This document shows positions 1 to 8,700 of a stretch of DNA of 64,000 bases, in pieces; the stretch's first letter is position 1; each line of letters begins with the position of its first letter. The stretch covers positions 62,001-126,000 of the forward strand of contig NZ_VOOR01000012.1 of NCBI RefSeq assembly GCF_007993045.1, read 5' to 3'. Under the pieces are notes generated by a model. It made no database searches. It worked only from the letters and a program-made list of their open reading frames with translations, and was not told where the DNA came from. Source of the DNA: Phaeodactylibacter luteus (GTDB lineage: Bacteria; Bacteroidota; Bacteroidia; Chitinophagales; Saprospiraceae). The translations under genes were made by a program, and so were the position numbers.

Positions 1-1
1 G

Positions 2-85
2 AAGGTGCTCCGCAATCAGCTGGACAACAAAGGTGCTCAGGAGAAACTTGTCGACGACCTCGTGAAAGAGATCGAAATGAACTAG
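2..85 (+). CDS. atpF: ATP synthase F0 subunit b, C-terminal end (partial)
   Basis: Only the last 27 codons lie in the window. They read KVLRNQLDNKGAQEKL, then VDDLVKEIEMN, then a TAG stop. This charged, helical tail with a conserved LV..L..EI pattern is what the C-terminus of the b-subunit stator stalk looks like in Bacteroidota. The peripheral stalk binds the delta subunit, and the next gene on the same strand is atpH, as expected for the order F-H-A-G. The call depends mostly on context because the fragment is short. Confidence 0.8.
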   Translation, partial: KVLRNQLDNKGAQEKLVDDLVKEIEMN

Positions 86-155
86 CCCTCCGGTAGGGCT
101 CCTGCTGCCTTTACCGGGCAGCTTCCATCTTTTAGCACATGCCCGCTCAGCGGGC
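84..155 (+). other. Three intercistronic hairpins between atpF and atpH
   Basis: Three perfect inverted repeats follow one another: AGCCCT/AGGGCT at 84-89 and 95-100, GCTGCC/GGCAGC at 104-109 and 117-122, and GCCCGCT/AGCGGGC at 141-147 and 149-155. None is followed by a T tract, so they are not typical terminators. They could tune mRNA stability or the subunit ratio in the atp operon; that role is an inference. Confidence 0.45.
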
Positions 156-176
156 AGCCAACATTAGAACTAAGTT

Positions 177-743
177 ATGTCTGTACAAAGAGTAGCTTCC
201 CGATATGCCAAGTCTCTGCTGGATTTGGCCAAAGAGCAAGGCAGGATTGATGCGGTCACGGAAGATATGCGCAGCTTCAAAACGCTGTTAGCGAACCGCG
301 ACCTCTACCTGCTGCTGAAGAGCCCGGTCATCAGCACAGATAAGAAGAAGCAAATCTTCAAAGTGCTGTTTGAGGGCAAGTTCAACGAGCTCACCTTGGC
401 GTTCCTCAACATCCTCGCTACCAAGGCCCGGGAAAGCTATATGCCGGAAATCGTAGGCGAATACCTGGCACAGTACAAAAAGTTGAACAATATCGCCACC
501 GTTCGGGTGACAACCGCAGCACCGATGAGCAGCGCGGCCCTAAAAGCTATCGAGGAGAAACTCCAAAATAGCGGTATCGCAACAGGGGCTGTCGAAATCT
601 CAGCCGAGGTCAATCAAGACCTGATCGGAGGCTTCGTACTTGAGGTGGAAGATAAAATATACGACGCGAGCATTCAGTCCAAGCTGGAAGGCCTCAAGCG
701 TCAATTCAAGGGGAACCTTTATATTTCTAAGGTCTCCCAATAG
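177..743 (+). CDS. atpH: ATP synthase F1 subunit delta
   Basis: A 188-residue protein of normal length for the delta (OSCP) subunit, which connects the b-subunit stalk to the top of the alpha3beta3 head. The N-terminal helical domain begins SVQRVASRYAKSLLDLAKEQ, the usual delta opening (R.A..YA.ALL..A.E). The C-terminal half contains DLIGGFVLEVEDKIYDASI, the conserved 'iGG..l...d...D.Si' block, followed by a short terminal tail. It sits between atpF and atpA with gaps of about 90 and 60 bases, and so belongs to one F-type ATPase operon acting at the inner membrane. No defect is seen. Confidence 0.96.
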   Translation: MSVQRVASRYAKSLLDLAKEQGRIDAVTEDMRSFKTLLANRDLYLLLKSPVISTDKKKQIFKVLFEGKFNELTLAFLNILATKARESYMPEIVGEYLAQYKKLNNIATVRVTTAAPMSSAALKAIEEKLQNSGIATGAVEISAEVNQDLIGGFVLEVEDKIYDASIQSKLEGLKRQFKGNLYISKVSQ

Positions 744-804
744 TCTTTTTGAAACGTAAAACTAGAGAACCCGCTGCACCGCGCAGTGATAAAATTTGTC
801 AGAT

Positions 805-2409
805 ATGGTTGATGTAAAACCTGATGAAATCTCCGCAATACTCAAGCAACAGCTTTCCGGCTTCAGTTCTGCTACGGAGCTGGAAGAGTACGGAACGGTA
901 CTTCAAGTCGGTGACGGTATTGCGCGTGTGTATGGTTTGACACAGGCACAGGCCGGTGAGCTTGTCGAGTTTGAAAATGGTACGCAAGCTATCGTCCTTA
1001 ACCTGGAAGAAGACAACGTAGGTGTTGTACTCATGGGCTCCGGCGACGGCATCCGCGAAGGCAGCCGTGTACACCGGACAAGCCGTATCGCCTCCATTAA
1101 AGTAGGCGAAGGCTTTGTAGGCCGTGTAGTAAACGCCCTGGGCGAGCCTATCGATGGCAAGGGCGAGATTGTAGGTACTACCTATGAAATGCCACTTGAG
1201 CGCAAAGCGCCTGGCGTTATCTACCGTCAGCCGGTAAACGAGCCGCTACAGACGGGCATCAAGTCTATCGACGCAATGATCCCCATCGGCCGTGGACAGC
1301 GGGAGCTGATCATCGGCGACCGTCAGACCGGTAAGACGGCTATCGCAATTGATACCATCATCAATCAGCGCGAATTTTACGACCGCGGCGAGCCTGTTTT
1401 CTGTATCTACGTCGCTTCTGGCCAGAAAGCCTCTACGGTGGCTAATGTAGCCAAGACGCTCGAGGAGAACGGAGCAATGGATTACACCGTAATCGTATCC
1501 GCTTCTGCTGCTGACCCGGCCCCGCTGCAGTTTTACGCGCCATTCGCAGGTGCTGCTATTGGGGAGTATTTCCGCGACACAGGCCGCCCAGCCCTCATTA
1601 TTTATGATGACCTCTCTAAGCAGGCAGTAGCCTACCGCGAGGTTTCCCTCCTGCTGCGCCGCCCTCCAGGCCGCGAGGCTTACCCTGGCGATGTATTCTA
1701 CCTGCACTCACGTTTGCTGGAGCGCGCTGCGAAAATCATCAGCAATGACGATATCGCACGCAATATGAACGACCTGCCCGAGTCTTTGGCGAATGCCAAA
1801 GGCAAAGATGGCAAGCCGCTCGTAAAAGGTGGTGGTTCGCTCACAGCGCTCCCTATCATCGAGACTCAGGCAGGCGACGTTTCCGCTTATATCCCAACCA
1901 ACGTAATTTCTATTACGGACGGGCAGATTTTCCTGGAGTCCAACCTCTTCAATGCTGGCGTGCGCCCCGCGATCAACGTAGGTATCTCCGTATCACGGGT
2001 AGGGGGGGCTGCTCAGATCAAGTCTATGAAAAAAGTATCGGGTACACTGAAGCTCGATCAGGCTCAGTACCGGGAGCTGGAAGCCTTCTCTAAGTTCGGT
2101 TCTGACCTTGACGCTGCTACAACTGCAGTCTTGGAAAAAGGCAAGCGGAACGTGGAAATCCTGAAGCAGCCGCAGTACTCGCCCGTTTCTGTAGAGAAGC
2201 AGGTTGCTATCATCTACTTGGGCACCAAAGGCTTGTTGCGCGATGTGCCTGTAGAGAAAGTGAAGGAGTTCGAAGAACTGTTCCTTACTACCCTCGAGAA
2301 GCAGCACCCACAGGTACTGCAGACGTTCAAAGCTGGCAAGCTCGACAAAGAAGCTACCGATCAGGTAGAAGCCTTGGCCAAAGAACTGTCTGCTCAGTAT
2401 AAAGCTTAA
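805..2409 (+). CDS. atpA: ATP synthase F1 subunit alpha
   Basis: The non-catalytic nucleotide-binding subunit of F1, 534 residues from the ATG at 805. A TTG nine bases upstream would add only Met-Ser-Asp; the ATG giving [13 protein letters not shown] matches the family's N-terminus better. Visible blocks are the beta-barrel domain to about residue 95, the P-loop GDRQTGKT at about 171-178, and the conserved [19 protein letters not shown] stretch near 350. The C-terminal helical domain ends with KELSAQYKA. It lies between atpH and atpG. The beta and epsilon genes (atpD, atpC) are not downstream, so they are presumably elsewhere, as in many Bacteroidota. Confidence 0.98.
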   Translation: MVDVKPDEISAILKQQLSGFSSATELEEYGTVLQVGDGIARVYGLTQAQAGELVEFENGTQAIVLNLEEDNVGVVLMGSGDGIREGSRVHRTSRIASIKVGEGFVGRVVNALGEPIDGKGEIVGTTYEMPLERKAPGVIYRQPVNEPLQTGIKSIDAMIPIGRGQRELIIGDRQTGKTAIAIDTIINQREFYDRGEPVFCIYVASGQKASTVANVAKTLEENGAMDYTVIVSASAADPAPLQFYAPFAGAAIGEYFRDTGRPALIIYDDLSKQAVAYREVSLLLRRPPGREAYPGDVFYLHSRLLERAAKIISNDDIARNMNDLPESLANAKGKDGKPLVKGGGSLTALPIIETQAGDVSAYIPTNVISITDGQIFLESNLFNAGVRPAINVGISVSRVGGAAQIKSMKKVSGTLKLDQAQYRELEAFSKFGSDLDAATTAVLEKGKRNVEILKQPQYSPVSVEKQVAIIYLGTKGLLRDVPVEKVKEFEELFLTTLEKQHPQVLQTFKAGKLDKEATDQVEALAKELSAQYKA

Positions 2410-2419
2410 CGACCGTCAG

Positions 2420-2478
2420 CGCATTTTATGCGCTTGCAATAATAGCTGGCCCGGTAGCTGCCCTACAGTTACCGGGCC
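2420..2478 (+). other. Two intercistronic hairpins between atpA and atpG
   Basis: A small hairpin GCGCAT-TTT-ATGCGC lies at 2420-2434. A larger one has arms GGCCCGGTA at 2448-2456 and TACCGGGCC at 2470-2478, and its inner bases can pair further to leave about a 5-base loop. No T run follows either. They interrupt a 141-base spacer inside the atp operon and could be processing or stability elements. Confidence 0.45.
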
Positions 2479-2550
2479 CACTTCCCAAGCAGCTCAGGCT
2501 GCCGATAAAGATTACGCAATCAACAGGCATCTGTCCTAATAACAATCCTG

Positions 2551-3450
2551 ATGGCAAACTTAAAAGAGGTAAGGGACCGGATCAAGTCCGTTCAGAATAC
2601 GCAGCAGATTACCAAAGCCATGAAAATGGTTTCGGCAGCTAAACTGCGCCGTGCGCAGGACGCGATTCTGCAAATGCGCCCTTATGCAGACAAGCTCAAC
2701 CAGGTGCTTCGCAATATCCTTTCCAACCTGGAGGGGGATGCGGCTACCAGCCTGGGCGAAGAGCGGGATGCTAAGCGCGTGTGCATCGTGATCGTGACCT
2801 CTAACCGGGGGCTTTGCGGCGCCTTTAACTCCAATATCTCTAAGGCTGCTGCTCAAGCTATCGAAACCAAGTACGCAGAGCAGCTTGCCGCTGGTACACT
2901 GACCCTTCTGCCTATCGGCAAAAAAGGCTACGAGTACTTCAAAAAGCGCTATGCGAACCTCGATATCATCACTGACCACATCGCGCTGTTCGATAACTTG
3001 TCTTTTGACAACGTTTCCAAAGTGCCTAAGATGCTGATCCGTGCTTTTGAGCAGCACGATTTCGACCGCGTAGAGGTGGCTTACGGCAAATTTAAAAATG
3101 CCGCCACGCAGTTTGCCATCGTCGATCAGTTCCTGCCGGTCCCTAAGATGGAAAAGGAAGAGGGGGGCGCTACAGAAGAGTTTGTTGCTGACTATATCTT
3201 CGAGCCAGGAAAGGAAGAGCTGCTCAACTATCTTGTGCCTACTATCTTGCAGACACAATTCCAGAAATACCTTCTTGATACCCATGCTTCTGAGCACGGC
3301 GCTCGTATGACAGCCATGGACAAGGCCACGGAAAATGCCCAAGAGCTGCTCCGCGACTTGCGTATTTCTTACAACAAAGCCCGTCAGGAAGCGATTACCA
3401 ATGAAATCTTGGAGATCGTTGGTGGTGCGGCCGCCCTTGAAAATAGCTAA
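2551..3450 (+). CDS. atpG: ATP synthase F1 subunit gamma
   Basis: The 299-residue central rotor shaft of F1. The N-terminus MANLKEVRDRIKSVQNTQQI, followed by TKAMKMVSAAKLRRAQ, is the diagnostic gamma signature. The C-terminal helix contains ARMTAMDKATENAQEL and ends in the conserved 'YN.ARQ..IT.Ei.EIVGGA' block. The central Rossmann-like part includes SNRGLCGAFNS. The length is normal and no breaks are seen. It is the last gene of this atp segment and is followed 40 bases later by a strong hairpin terminator. Confidence 0.98.
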   Translation: MANLKEVRDRIKSVQNTQQITKAMKMVSAAKLRRAQDAILQMRPYADKLNQVLRNILSNLEGDAATSLGEERDAKRVCIVIVTSNRGLCGAFNSNISKAAAQAIETKYAEQLAAGTLTLLPIGKKGYEYFKKRYANLDIITDHIALFDNLSFDNVSKVPKMLIRAFEQHDFDRVEVAYGKFKNAATQFAIVDQFLPVPKMEKEEGGATEEFVADYIFEPGKEELLNYLVPTILQTQFQKYLLDTHASEHGARMTAMDKATENAQELLRDLRISYNKARQEAITNEILEIVGGAAALENS

Positions 3451-3490
3451 CGTAAGCTACAGGCAAAGGCAATCTAGTTTATTACGATAT

Positions 3491-3533
3491 AAAAATCCCC
3501 CGGGAAGCTGTAGGGCTCCTCCGGGGGATTTTT
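3491..3533 (+). terminator. Rho-independent terminator after atpG
   Basis: The arms AAAAATCCCCCGGGA and TCCTCCGGGGGATTTTT form a GC-rich stem flanked by A and T runs. The symmetry lets it serve both atpG on the plus strand and the convergent lipoprotein gene on the minus strand. Confidence 0.85.
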
Positions 3534-3555
3534 GTTTTAGGGGCTATACCCTGGG

Positions 3556-4086
3556 TTATTGATACTTTGCGAGCAACTGCCTGACCTCCTGCTGACTGTT
3601 TTTGAAGTGCAGCTCGATACTTTCCGGGGTAGGGTTGATGATGTATTTGGGCTTGCCCCCATCTTTGAGCCGCATGGCCACTTTACGTTCCGCATATACA
3701 ATAACGCCCTCCTCTTTATTGACAGAGCGCACCTTGCCTGATTTTTCCAGGGCCTTATAGCCTTCTGAATCAAGGCGGTTGTAGATCCGGCGGTTTTTTT
3801 CGTGTACCGAAATCTGGTAGAGGACGAGCTCTGCGTCGTTGGCCATCGGTTGGGTTTCTATCACCATTACCTGCCCATAGAGGGACTTTTGGTTGCCGTC
3901 GTTGGGGAGGGGGTATTCCTTTATAGCGTTGTCTGCGACTAGCAGCTGATTGGCGGTGGCGTAATCTTCATCAGAGATAGCGGAGTAGATCTTTTGCAAT
4001 TCGGACTGTACTTTACCGCTGTCCGTGCTGCTGCAGGCTGTGAGCCCGAGCAGGAATACTGCGGTCAAAAAATGGACGATTTTCAT
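3556..4086 (-). CDS. Putative lipoprotein of unknown function
   Basis: A 176-residue protein that begins with a lipoprotein signal peptide: MKIVHFLTAVFLLGLTAC, with lipobox LTAC and the lipidated cysteine at residue 18. The mature part is charged and contains no domain I recognise. Its middle (QVMVIETQPMANDAELVLY) looks like beta strands and its end like a helix. It is a single gene, convergent with atpG and sharing the terminator between them. It probably sits in the periplasm or outer membrane. A TAACTTTG -7 box lies about 75 bases upstream of the start. Function cannot be assigned from sequence. Confidence 0.75.
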   Translation of the reverse strand: MKIVHFLTAVFLLGLTACSSTDSGKVQSELQKIYSAISDEDYATANQLLVADNAIKEYPLPNDGNQKSLYGQVMVIETQPMANDAELVLYQISVHEKNRRIYNRLDSEGYKALEKSGKVRSVNKEEGVIVYAERKVAMRLKDGGKPKYIINPTPESIELHFKNSQQEVRQLLAKYQ

Positions 4087-4159
4087 GTAGTGCTACTGAG
4101 TTGTTAAAAAAGTATGAGCGGATAAGAGATGATGATCTGCCGGCATCTCTTGGCGGTGG

Positions 4160-4167
4160 CAAAGTTA
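4160..4167 (-). promoter_or_regulatory. Possible -7 promoter box (TAACTTTG) for the lipoprotein gene
   Basis: On the minus strand this reads TAACTTTG, a full match to the Bacteroidota TAnnTTTG element. No TTG at the usual 19-20 base spacing is evident, so only half of the promoter is supported. Confidence 0.4.
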
Positions 4168-4341
4168 GGGCACAGTGGCAATTGAAAGGTAGAATCAGGT
4201 AGTTTTCCGGCCTAGCTGGACCTGCTTTGCCGAATTAGCGGCTATGCCCCTGATATAGCCATTGTGGCCGATCCTGATTATAACGAAAAGGGCTATTAGT
4301 TTAGTGTATACTGAACAATAAGCCCGCTGTAGCTTGTATAT

Positions 4342-5172
4342 CTATCGGGCAGGCTCAATGCCATAGGCAGTGCGCACCGTCCGGTTTTTGCGGGTTTCCT
4401 TACGTATGGCTTCGTTGCGGTCTATACTTTCTTGAGTGGCATACCCCCGAGCGTGGTCTAAGTGTGCTAAAACTGCCCTGTGCCGGATTTGCCGGCTTTG
4501 GATGCCATAGTTGAACAGGCGTTCGCCCAATTCCCGGTCTTCCCCCCCGTACTGCATGCGCTCGTCAGCCCCGTTGACCGCCATCACATCCGCTTTCCAC
4601 ACAGAAGTATTGCATCCATTGAAGGAGGCATTGGTAGGCGTAGCCCAGTCCAGCAGAGCGGCCTTCCAGCCTTTAGCTCGCAGCTTGCGCAGTGCAGAAC
4701 GGTTTTTCAGCCCCCTTTCCTTAAGCCAGGAAGGGGAAAAGCACCGTTGTGCGGCAATATCTTCTTCAGTAATGGCTTTGCTCAGCTGCATGGGCAATTT
4801 GCAGTACCCTCCGGAAAGGAAGTAGCCCGGCTTTGCAAAATGAGCGTGCGTCGCCAAAAAGTCGGCACGGGGGATACAATCCCCATCGGTAAACAGTAGG
4901 TATTCGAAAGCTGCGGCTACTGTTGCCTTATTTAGGATCGCTGTTTTTTGGAAGCCATTGTCCTCATGCCAGACGTGGCGTATCCGGTTTTTTCCACGGC
5001 TTTGGTGGGCTTCAACTACTGCCTTCGTTTCTGGGCCAGACCCATCGTCCGCTACAAGGATCTCAAAGTGGGGGTAAGTCTGATGCTCGTACCCGCACAG
5101 CACCTTGTGCAGCCATTCGGGCTGATTGTAAGTAGAAATAATGACAGAAAACCGGAGTGCCATGGTGTTCAT
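4342..5172 (-). CDS. Family 2 glycosyltransferase
   Basis: A 276-residue GT-A fold enzyme that would transfer a sugar from a nucleotide donor. Motifs in order are FSVIISTYNQP near residue 8, the nucleotide-binding VADDGSG near 40, the metal-binding FTDGDCIPR near 95, and a GGEDRELGERL block near 210 that supplies the catalytic acid. The conserved 'FNGCN.S' precedes it. The length and the GGED form resemble chondroitin-polymerase-like and galactosyltransferase-like GT2 enzymes of surface polysaccharide synthesis. The ATG at 5172 overlaps the stop of the upstream glycosyltransferase (ATGA); an internal Met three codons later is possible. Donor and acceptor cannot be told. Confidence 0.88.
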   Translation of the reverse strand: MNTMALRFSVIISTYNQPEWLHKVLCGYEHQTYPHFEILVADDGSGPETKAVVEAHQSRGKNRIRHVWHEDNGFQKTAILNKATVAAAFEYLLFTDGDCIPRADFLATHAHFAKPGYFLSGGYCKLPMQLSKAITEEDIAAQRCFSPSWLKERGLKNRSALRKLRAKGWKAALLDWATPTNASFNGCNTSVWKADVMAVNGADERMQYGGEDRELGERLFNYGIQSRQIRHRAVLAHLDHARGYATQESIDRNEAIRKETRKNRTVRTAYGIEPAR

Positions 5173-5942
5173 TGGTTAGAGGAGCGCTTTTTTTGCAGCT
5201 CCCAGAGCTGGGCATACTTCAAAAAGTTGATGTATGCAGCCAGGGCGCAGTAAATCAGCCCATGCTTGCCATCCAGAAAACCTCTTTTCAGCACATAAAG
5301 TTTGATGAAGGTGAAGCAGGGGTTGAGCACAACCTTGGGCCAAAAGCCTGCCCGTTTTTCCGGGCGGGCCTTAAACTTAGCAAGAGCAGCTGTACGGGAG
5401 AATTTTGCAGCTTGGGCCGCATGTTCTCCAATATGTACATAAGCGTAGTGCAAAAGGTCGCCCCGGAGCTGCCTTGGCTCCCCTTCTACTACAATTTGGT
5501 CATGAGGGTTAGCCCCTTTGACCTCGCCCCGCCTGCGGTCCCAAAGACGGAGCTTGCGGTCGGGGTACCAGGCATATCGGAGCCATTTCCCGCCGTAATT
5601 GTTCAGCCGGTTAAAGGTGTACCCATTAGCCGACCAATTGCCTTTGGCTTCTAGTATAGCGTGCGCGAGCTCCGGCGTCACCCGTTCGTCGGCTTCTACA
5701 GCCAAGATGATATCGTGGGCTGCCATTTCTGCTGCATACCTCCGTTGTTCTATAAAACCCTCGAAAGCATGCTGAAGGAAACGTACGCCCAGCTCACGGC
5801 AGATGGCTTCCGTGCCATCCGTACTGAAGGAATCTACGACTAGGATTTCATCTGCTACAGGGCGAAGGCTCTCCACACAATCACGGATATTGTGCGCTTC
5901 GTTGAGCGTGAGCACCGTTGCAGATATTTTTACAGGTTCCAA
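5169..5942 (-). CDS. Family 2 glycosyltransferase, LPS-core (WaaE/KdtX) type
   Basis: A 257-residue GT2 protein with ISATVLTLNEAHNIRDC at the start, VDSFSTDGTEAI (nucleotide site) near residue 38 and VEADERVTPELA, the DXD-like site, near 82. The block YGGKWLRYAWYPDRKLRLW followed by H...V..G is typical of the WaaE-like beta-glucosyltransferases that decorate lipopolysaccharide core. The C-terminus has a hydrophobic, possibly membrane-associated stretch. It is the first gene of a translationally coupled pair with the next glycosyltransferase (4-base overlap), so both probably act on the same glycan. Confidence 0.88.
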   Translation of the reverse strand: MEPVKISATVLTLNEAHNIRDCVESLRPVADEILVVDSFSTDGTEAICRELGVRFLQHAFEGFIEQRRYAAEMAAHDIILAVEADERVTPELAHAILEAKGNWSANGYTFNRLNNYGGKWLRYAWYPDRKLRLWDRRRGEVKGANPHDQIVVEGEPRQLRGDLLHYAYVHIGEHAAQAAKFSRTAALAKFKARPEKRAGFWPKVVLNPCFTFIKLYVLKRGFLDGKHGLIYCALAAYINFLKYAQLWELQKKRSSNQ

Positions 5943-5999
5943 AGGCTTAATTGTTGTCGGTTTAGGCCTGCAAAACTAGCCTTTTTCCAGCATTTGAGG

Positions 6000-8543
6000 C
6001 TATTGTGCGATGACGAGCTTCTGCACGCGCATCTGCCCTGATTCATTTTGGATCTGTAGGGCGTATAGGCCGCCCGGCACAGCAGGCAGGCTCAACCTTG
6101 CAGTACGGCTTTGCTGCTTCCACACTTGTACGATCTGTCCGTTCTGCCCTGTGAGGGTGATGTCCCATTGCCCTTCCGGCAGTTGGACATCTACCCATTC
6201 TTGTGCAGGGTTGGGCCCAAAGCGGAAAGCAGGGGGGGCTGGTACAGCGGCTACACTCACCTCCGGGTCGAGCTGGAAATCCCATATCCCCCGTCCGTAG
6301 GTGCCAAAGCGTACGGTCTGATCCGCTTCCACGTACTCCACAGACCAGTAAGTCTGCGCAGGCGCACAGTCGCCCCCCATATAAAACCACTGCCCGGCTT
6401 CCACTGGGTAGACATAAGGCCCGGCTTCGGTAGCTGCGAAGAAGTACTGCTCATCTGGTGTGGCAGCCAAGCCGAAGACCATTGTGGGCGGCAGTCCAGC
6501 AGACATGGGCGTAAAATTGGCACCGTGGTCATCGCTCCGGTATACCGCCGGATTGGAATAGCCGCTGCCGCCAAGAAGGACCATGCCTTCCTGCGTTGTA
6601 GAGGCATGAATAGCTTGGCCATAGAGGTAGTGGCCTTCCGGCAAAAAGTTGAGGCTCTGTTCCCAGGTAAACCCTCCGTCTGCAGAGTAGAAGAAGCGGC
6701 CGTTAGAAGTGGCCGTATACCAGTAGTTGTAATCTAGGCTAGAAGCAGCTAGAGCGGTCAGCTCTCCCCCCACAGAGGCAGACTTGAAGTCGAAATCAGA
6801 TTGTGAAGCCTGTATTTCCTGGCCTGTGGGCTCTAGCCGGATCAAGTAAGAGCCTGGCCCTCCATCCGCATTGCCGCCAGCAAGGTACACGGCGTTGTCT
6901 GCAGGGAAGGGGCTGCTCAGCAAAGGGGGGAGCCAGACAGATTCATCTGCTGAGATCACCTCCCACGAGGCAGTCAGGTTGCCAGTCTTAGGCACCCGGT
7001 AGTAAGTGACCCATCCACCGGGGTAAACGGTCCACAGCTCTTCGCCCTCATTGGAGAATACAATATGCCCATAGTCGCCAGAAATGACCTGGTTGAAATT
7101 GGGTATGCCCGGCTCATCAAAGTCGCGCGAGCGTTGGAACCCTTGGTCTTGAGAGCCTGCATAGACATAGCGGCTGTTGGTCGGGTCTGTGCGCACACTG
7201 TAGTATTGGCTTACATTCAGCCCCGCCAGGCCTATATTTTGGACCGTTTCGAGGTTGTCATAGGAAACAGAAAGCCCCCCGTGGTTGCTCACCAAGGTAA
7301 ATGCCGTACTGTCCGCTTTGCGGAAAGCGCTGAACCGCATGATATCGGCATGAAGGGTATTGGCCACATCATCGTAGTAAGCCCACCAATCGTTGATTTT
7401 AGCCCAAGTGGCACCACCGTCGAGGCTGCGGTGTGCCTCTACTTCGCCCATATAGAGGTGGTCTGGGTTTTCTGGGCTGATGAACAAGCCAACCTCCCAA
7501 GGGCTTGCCGGGAGCTCGCCCCTTACTTCCCATTCGGAGCCCCCGTCAGTAGAGCGCAGCACTTGCCACCCGGCATCGGCGGGCTTAGCATAAGCATAAA
7601 GGATGAGGCTGTCCCCTATAGCATACCCTTGGAGGTTAGCACGTGCGCTCCCAAAGTTGAGCGCTCCCGCTTGTCCGGCAGGAGTTAGCTCGCCAGTGCC
7701 GGTATCTACCTGAAAAAGCTGAGCACTGCCCTGCTCTGTCTTTTCTGCTGCCCACAGGCTTTCGGTATGATGGGGCCGGGACAAAGCCAGGCGCCCAGTT
7801 TCATGAGTGGAAAAGGTGTGTATAGGCTCGTAATTTTCCCCATCTTGATCAGAGCGGTACAGCTTGAGGGCCGTCCAGTAATCAGGCTTGGCAAGGACAA
7901 ATACGGCTTGGTTTTCTCCGCTCACGAGCTTTGGTGAATAGCTCGTGCCCCAGCTGTCAGCGTGTGCAATGCCCGTTGCGGGCGTCCAAGTATGCCCGTC
8001 GTCATCAGAATAATGAGGGATGCGGCCAGCAAAGGCAAGCATCCGCCTTCCTTCCGGCCCATCTATGAACTCCAGCATACCTTGGTTGAACCGCAGGGCC
8101 TGATTGACCGGTGCCCAAGATGAGCCATCAAGATCGCCTTGGAAAAGAGAGCCGCCTGCTGAGAGCAGCCAAAGCTCATCGGTAGTAGGGTCATAGGCGA
8201 TGTCAAATACACTGCCAGCCTGATTGTTGCTGCCGCGCTCGGCCCAGCTGCCGGAAAGCCAGCCTTCTGCTACTGTGCCTTCACTACAATCATTGCGCGT
8301 TTCCAGCTGCCCTCGTTGCCGTGCCATTTGGTTTTGGTACTCTAGGCTTTTCCAATCGGTGCCCGGTGCACTCCGGTGCATGGCTTCTATCCAAGCTTCC
8401 CGGGCGTCGCTTTTGCCCTCTTCTTCCCCTTCCCGGATTTGGGTAGGGGCAGGCCTGCCATCGGATGGGGTATCGTTGTAAAGGTTAAAAAGCAAGGGTA
8501 AGGCGATAGCCGGCAGCAGTAGCCAAAGTAAGCGCTTTTTCAT
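6000..8543 (-). CDS. Secreted beta-propeller (BNR/VPS10-like) protein with T9SS C-terminal domain
   Basis: An 847-residue extracytoplasmic protein. It opens with MKKRLLWLLLPAIALPLLF, a signal or anchor segment. The body carries many repeats of the type 'S.DGG.TW' (DDGHTW, STDGGSEW, SLDGGATW, SADGGFTW), the Asp-box signature of sortilin-like and sialidase-like propellers. The last 75 residues (AFRFGPNPAQEWVDVQLPEG through LYALQIQ to the end) match the type A T9SS sorting domain: FGPNPA, a VQVWK strand, GGLYALQI and a final KLVI. It is therefore probably exported by T9SS to the cell surface. Enzyme activity cannot be inferred; no sialidase RIP/FRIP motif is obvious. Confidence 0.85.
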   Translation of the reverse strand: MKKRLLWLLLPAIALPLLFNLYNDTPSDGRPAPTQIREGEEEGKSDAREAWIEAMHRSAPGTDWKSLEYQNQMARQRGQLETRNDCSEGTVAEGWLSGSWAERGSNNQAGSVFDIAYDPTTDELWLLSAGGSLFQGDLDGSSWAPVNQALRFNQGMLEFIDGPEGRRMLAFAGRIPHYSDDDGHTWTPATGIAHADSWGTSYSPKLVSGENQAVFVLAKPDYWTALKLYRSDQDGENYEPIHTFSTHETGRLALSRPHHTESLWAAEKTEQGSAQLFQVDTGTGELTPAGQAGALNFGSARANLQGYAIGDSLILYAYAKPADAGWQVLRSTDGGSEWEVRGELPASPWEVGLFISPENPDHLYMGEVEAHRSLDGGATWAKINDWWAYYDDVANTLHADIMRFSAFRKADSTAFTLVSNHGGLSVSYDNLETVQNIGLAGLNVSQYYSVRTDPTNSRYVYAGSQDQGFQRSRDFDEPGIPNFNQVISGDYGHIVFSNEGEELWTVYPGGWVTYYRVPKTGNLTASWEVISADESVWLPPLLSSPFPADNAVYLAGGNADGGPGSYLIRLEPTGQEIQASQSDFDFKSASVGGELTALAASSLDYNYWYTATSNGRFFYSADGGFTWEQSLNFLPEGHYLYGQAIHASTTQEGMVLLGGSGYSNPAVYRSDDHGANFTPMSAGLPPTMVFGLAATPDEQYFFAATEAGPYVYPVEAGQWFYMGGDCAPAQTYWSVEYVEADQTVRFGTYGRGIWDFQLDPEVSVAAVPAPPAFRFGPNPAQEWVDVQLPEGQWDITLTGQNGQIVQVWKQQSRTARLSLPAVPGGLYALQIQNESGQMRVQKLVIAQ

Positions 8544-8625
8544 AATGAGGCAGATTGTAAGTTGATGAGGCCTACAATATACCCCAATCTGGCTAATCCT
8601 TCATGGCGGTCAGCTGACGGACAGC

Positions 8626-8633
8626 TATATTTG
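8626..8633 (+). promoter_or_regulatory. Possible -7 promoter box (TATATTTG) for the TonB-dependent receptor
   Basis: TATATTTG fits TAnnTTTG and lies about 68 bases before the ATG at 8701. It sits next to the alternative TTG start at 8644, which supports the downstream ATG. No clear -33 TTG was found. Confidence 0.4.
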
Positions 8634-8700
8634 CCCCCAACTATTGCGTTCAGTCCGCGTTAATACATCATCTTTTGAACAAGGATTGTTGAACGAGTAT

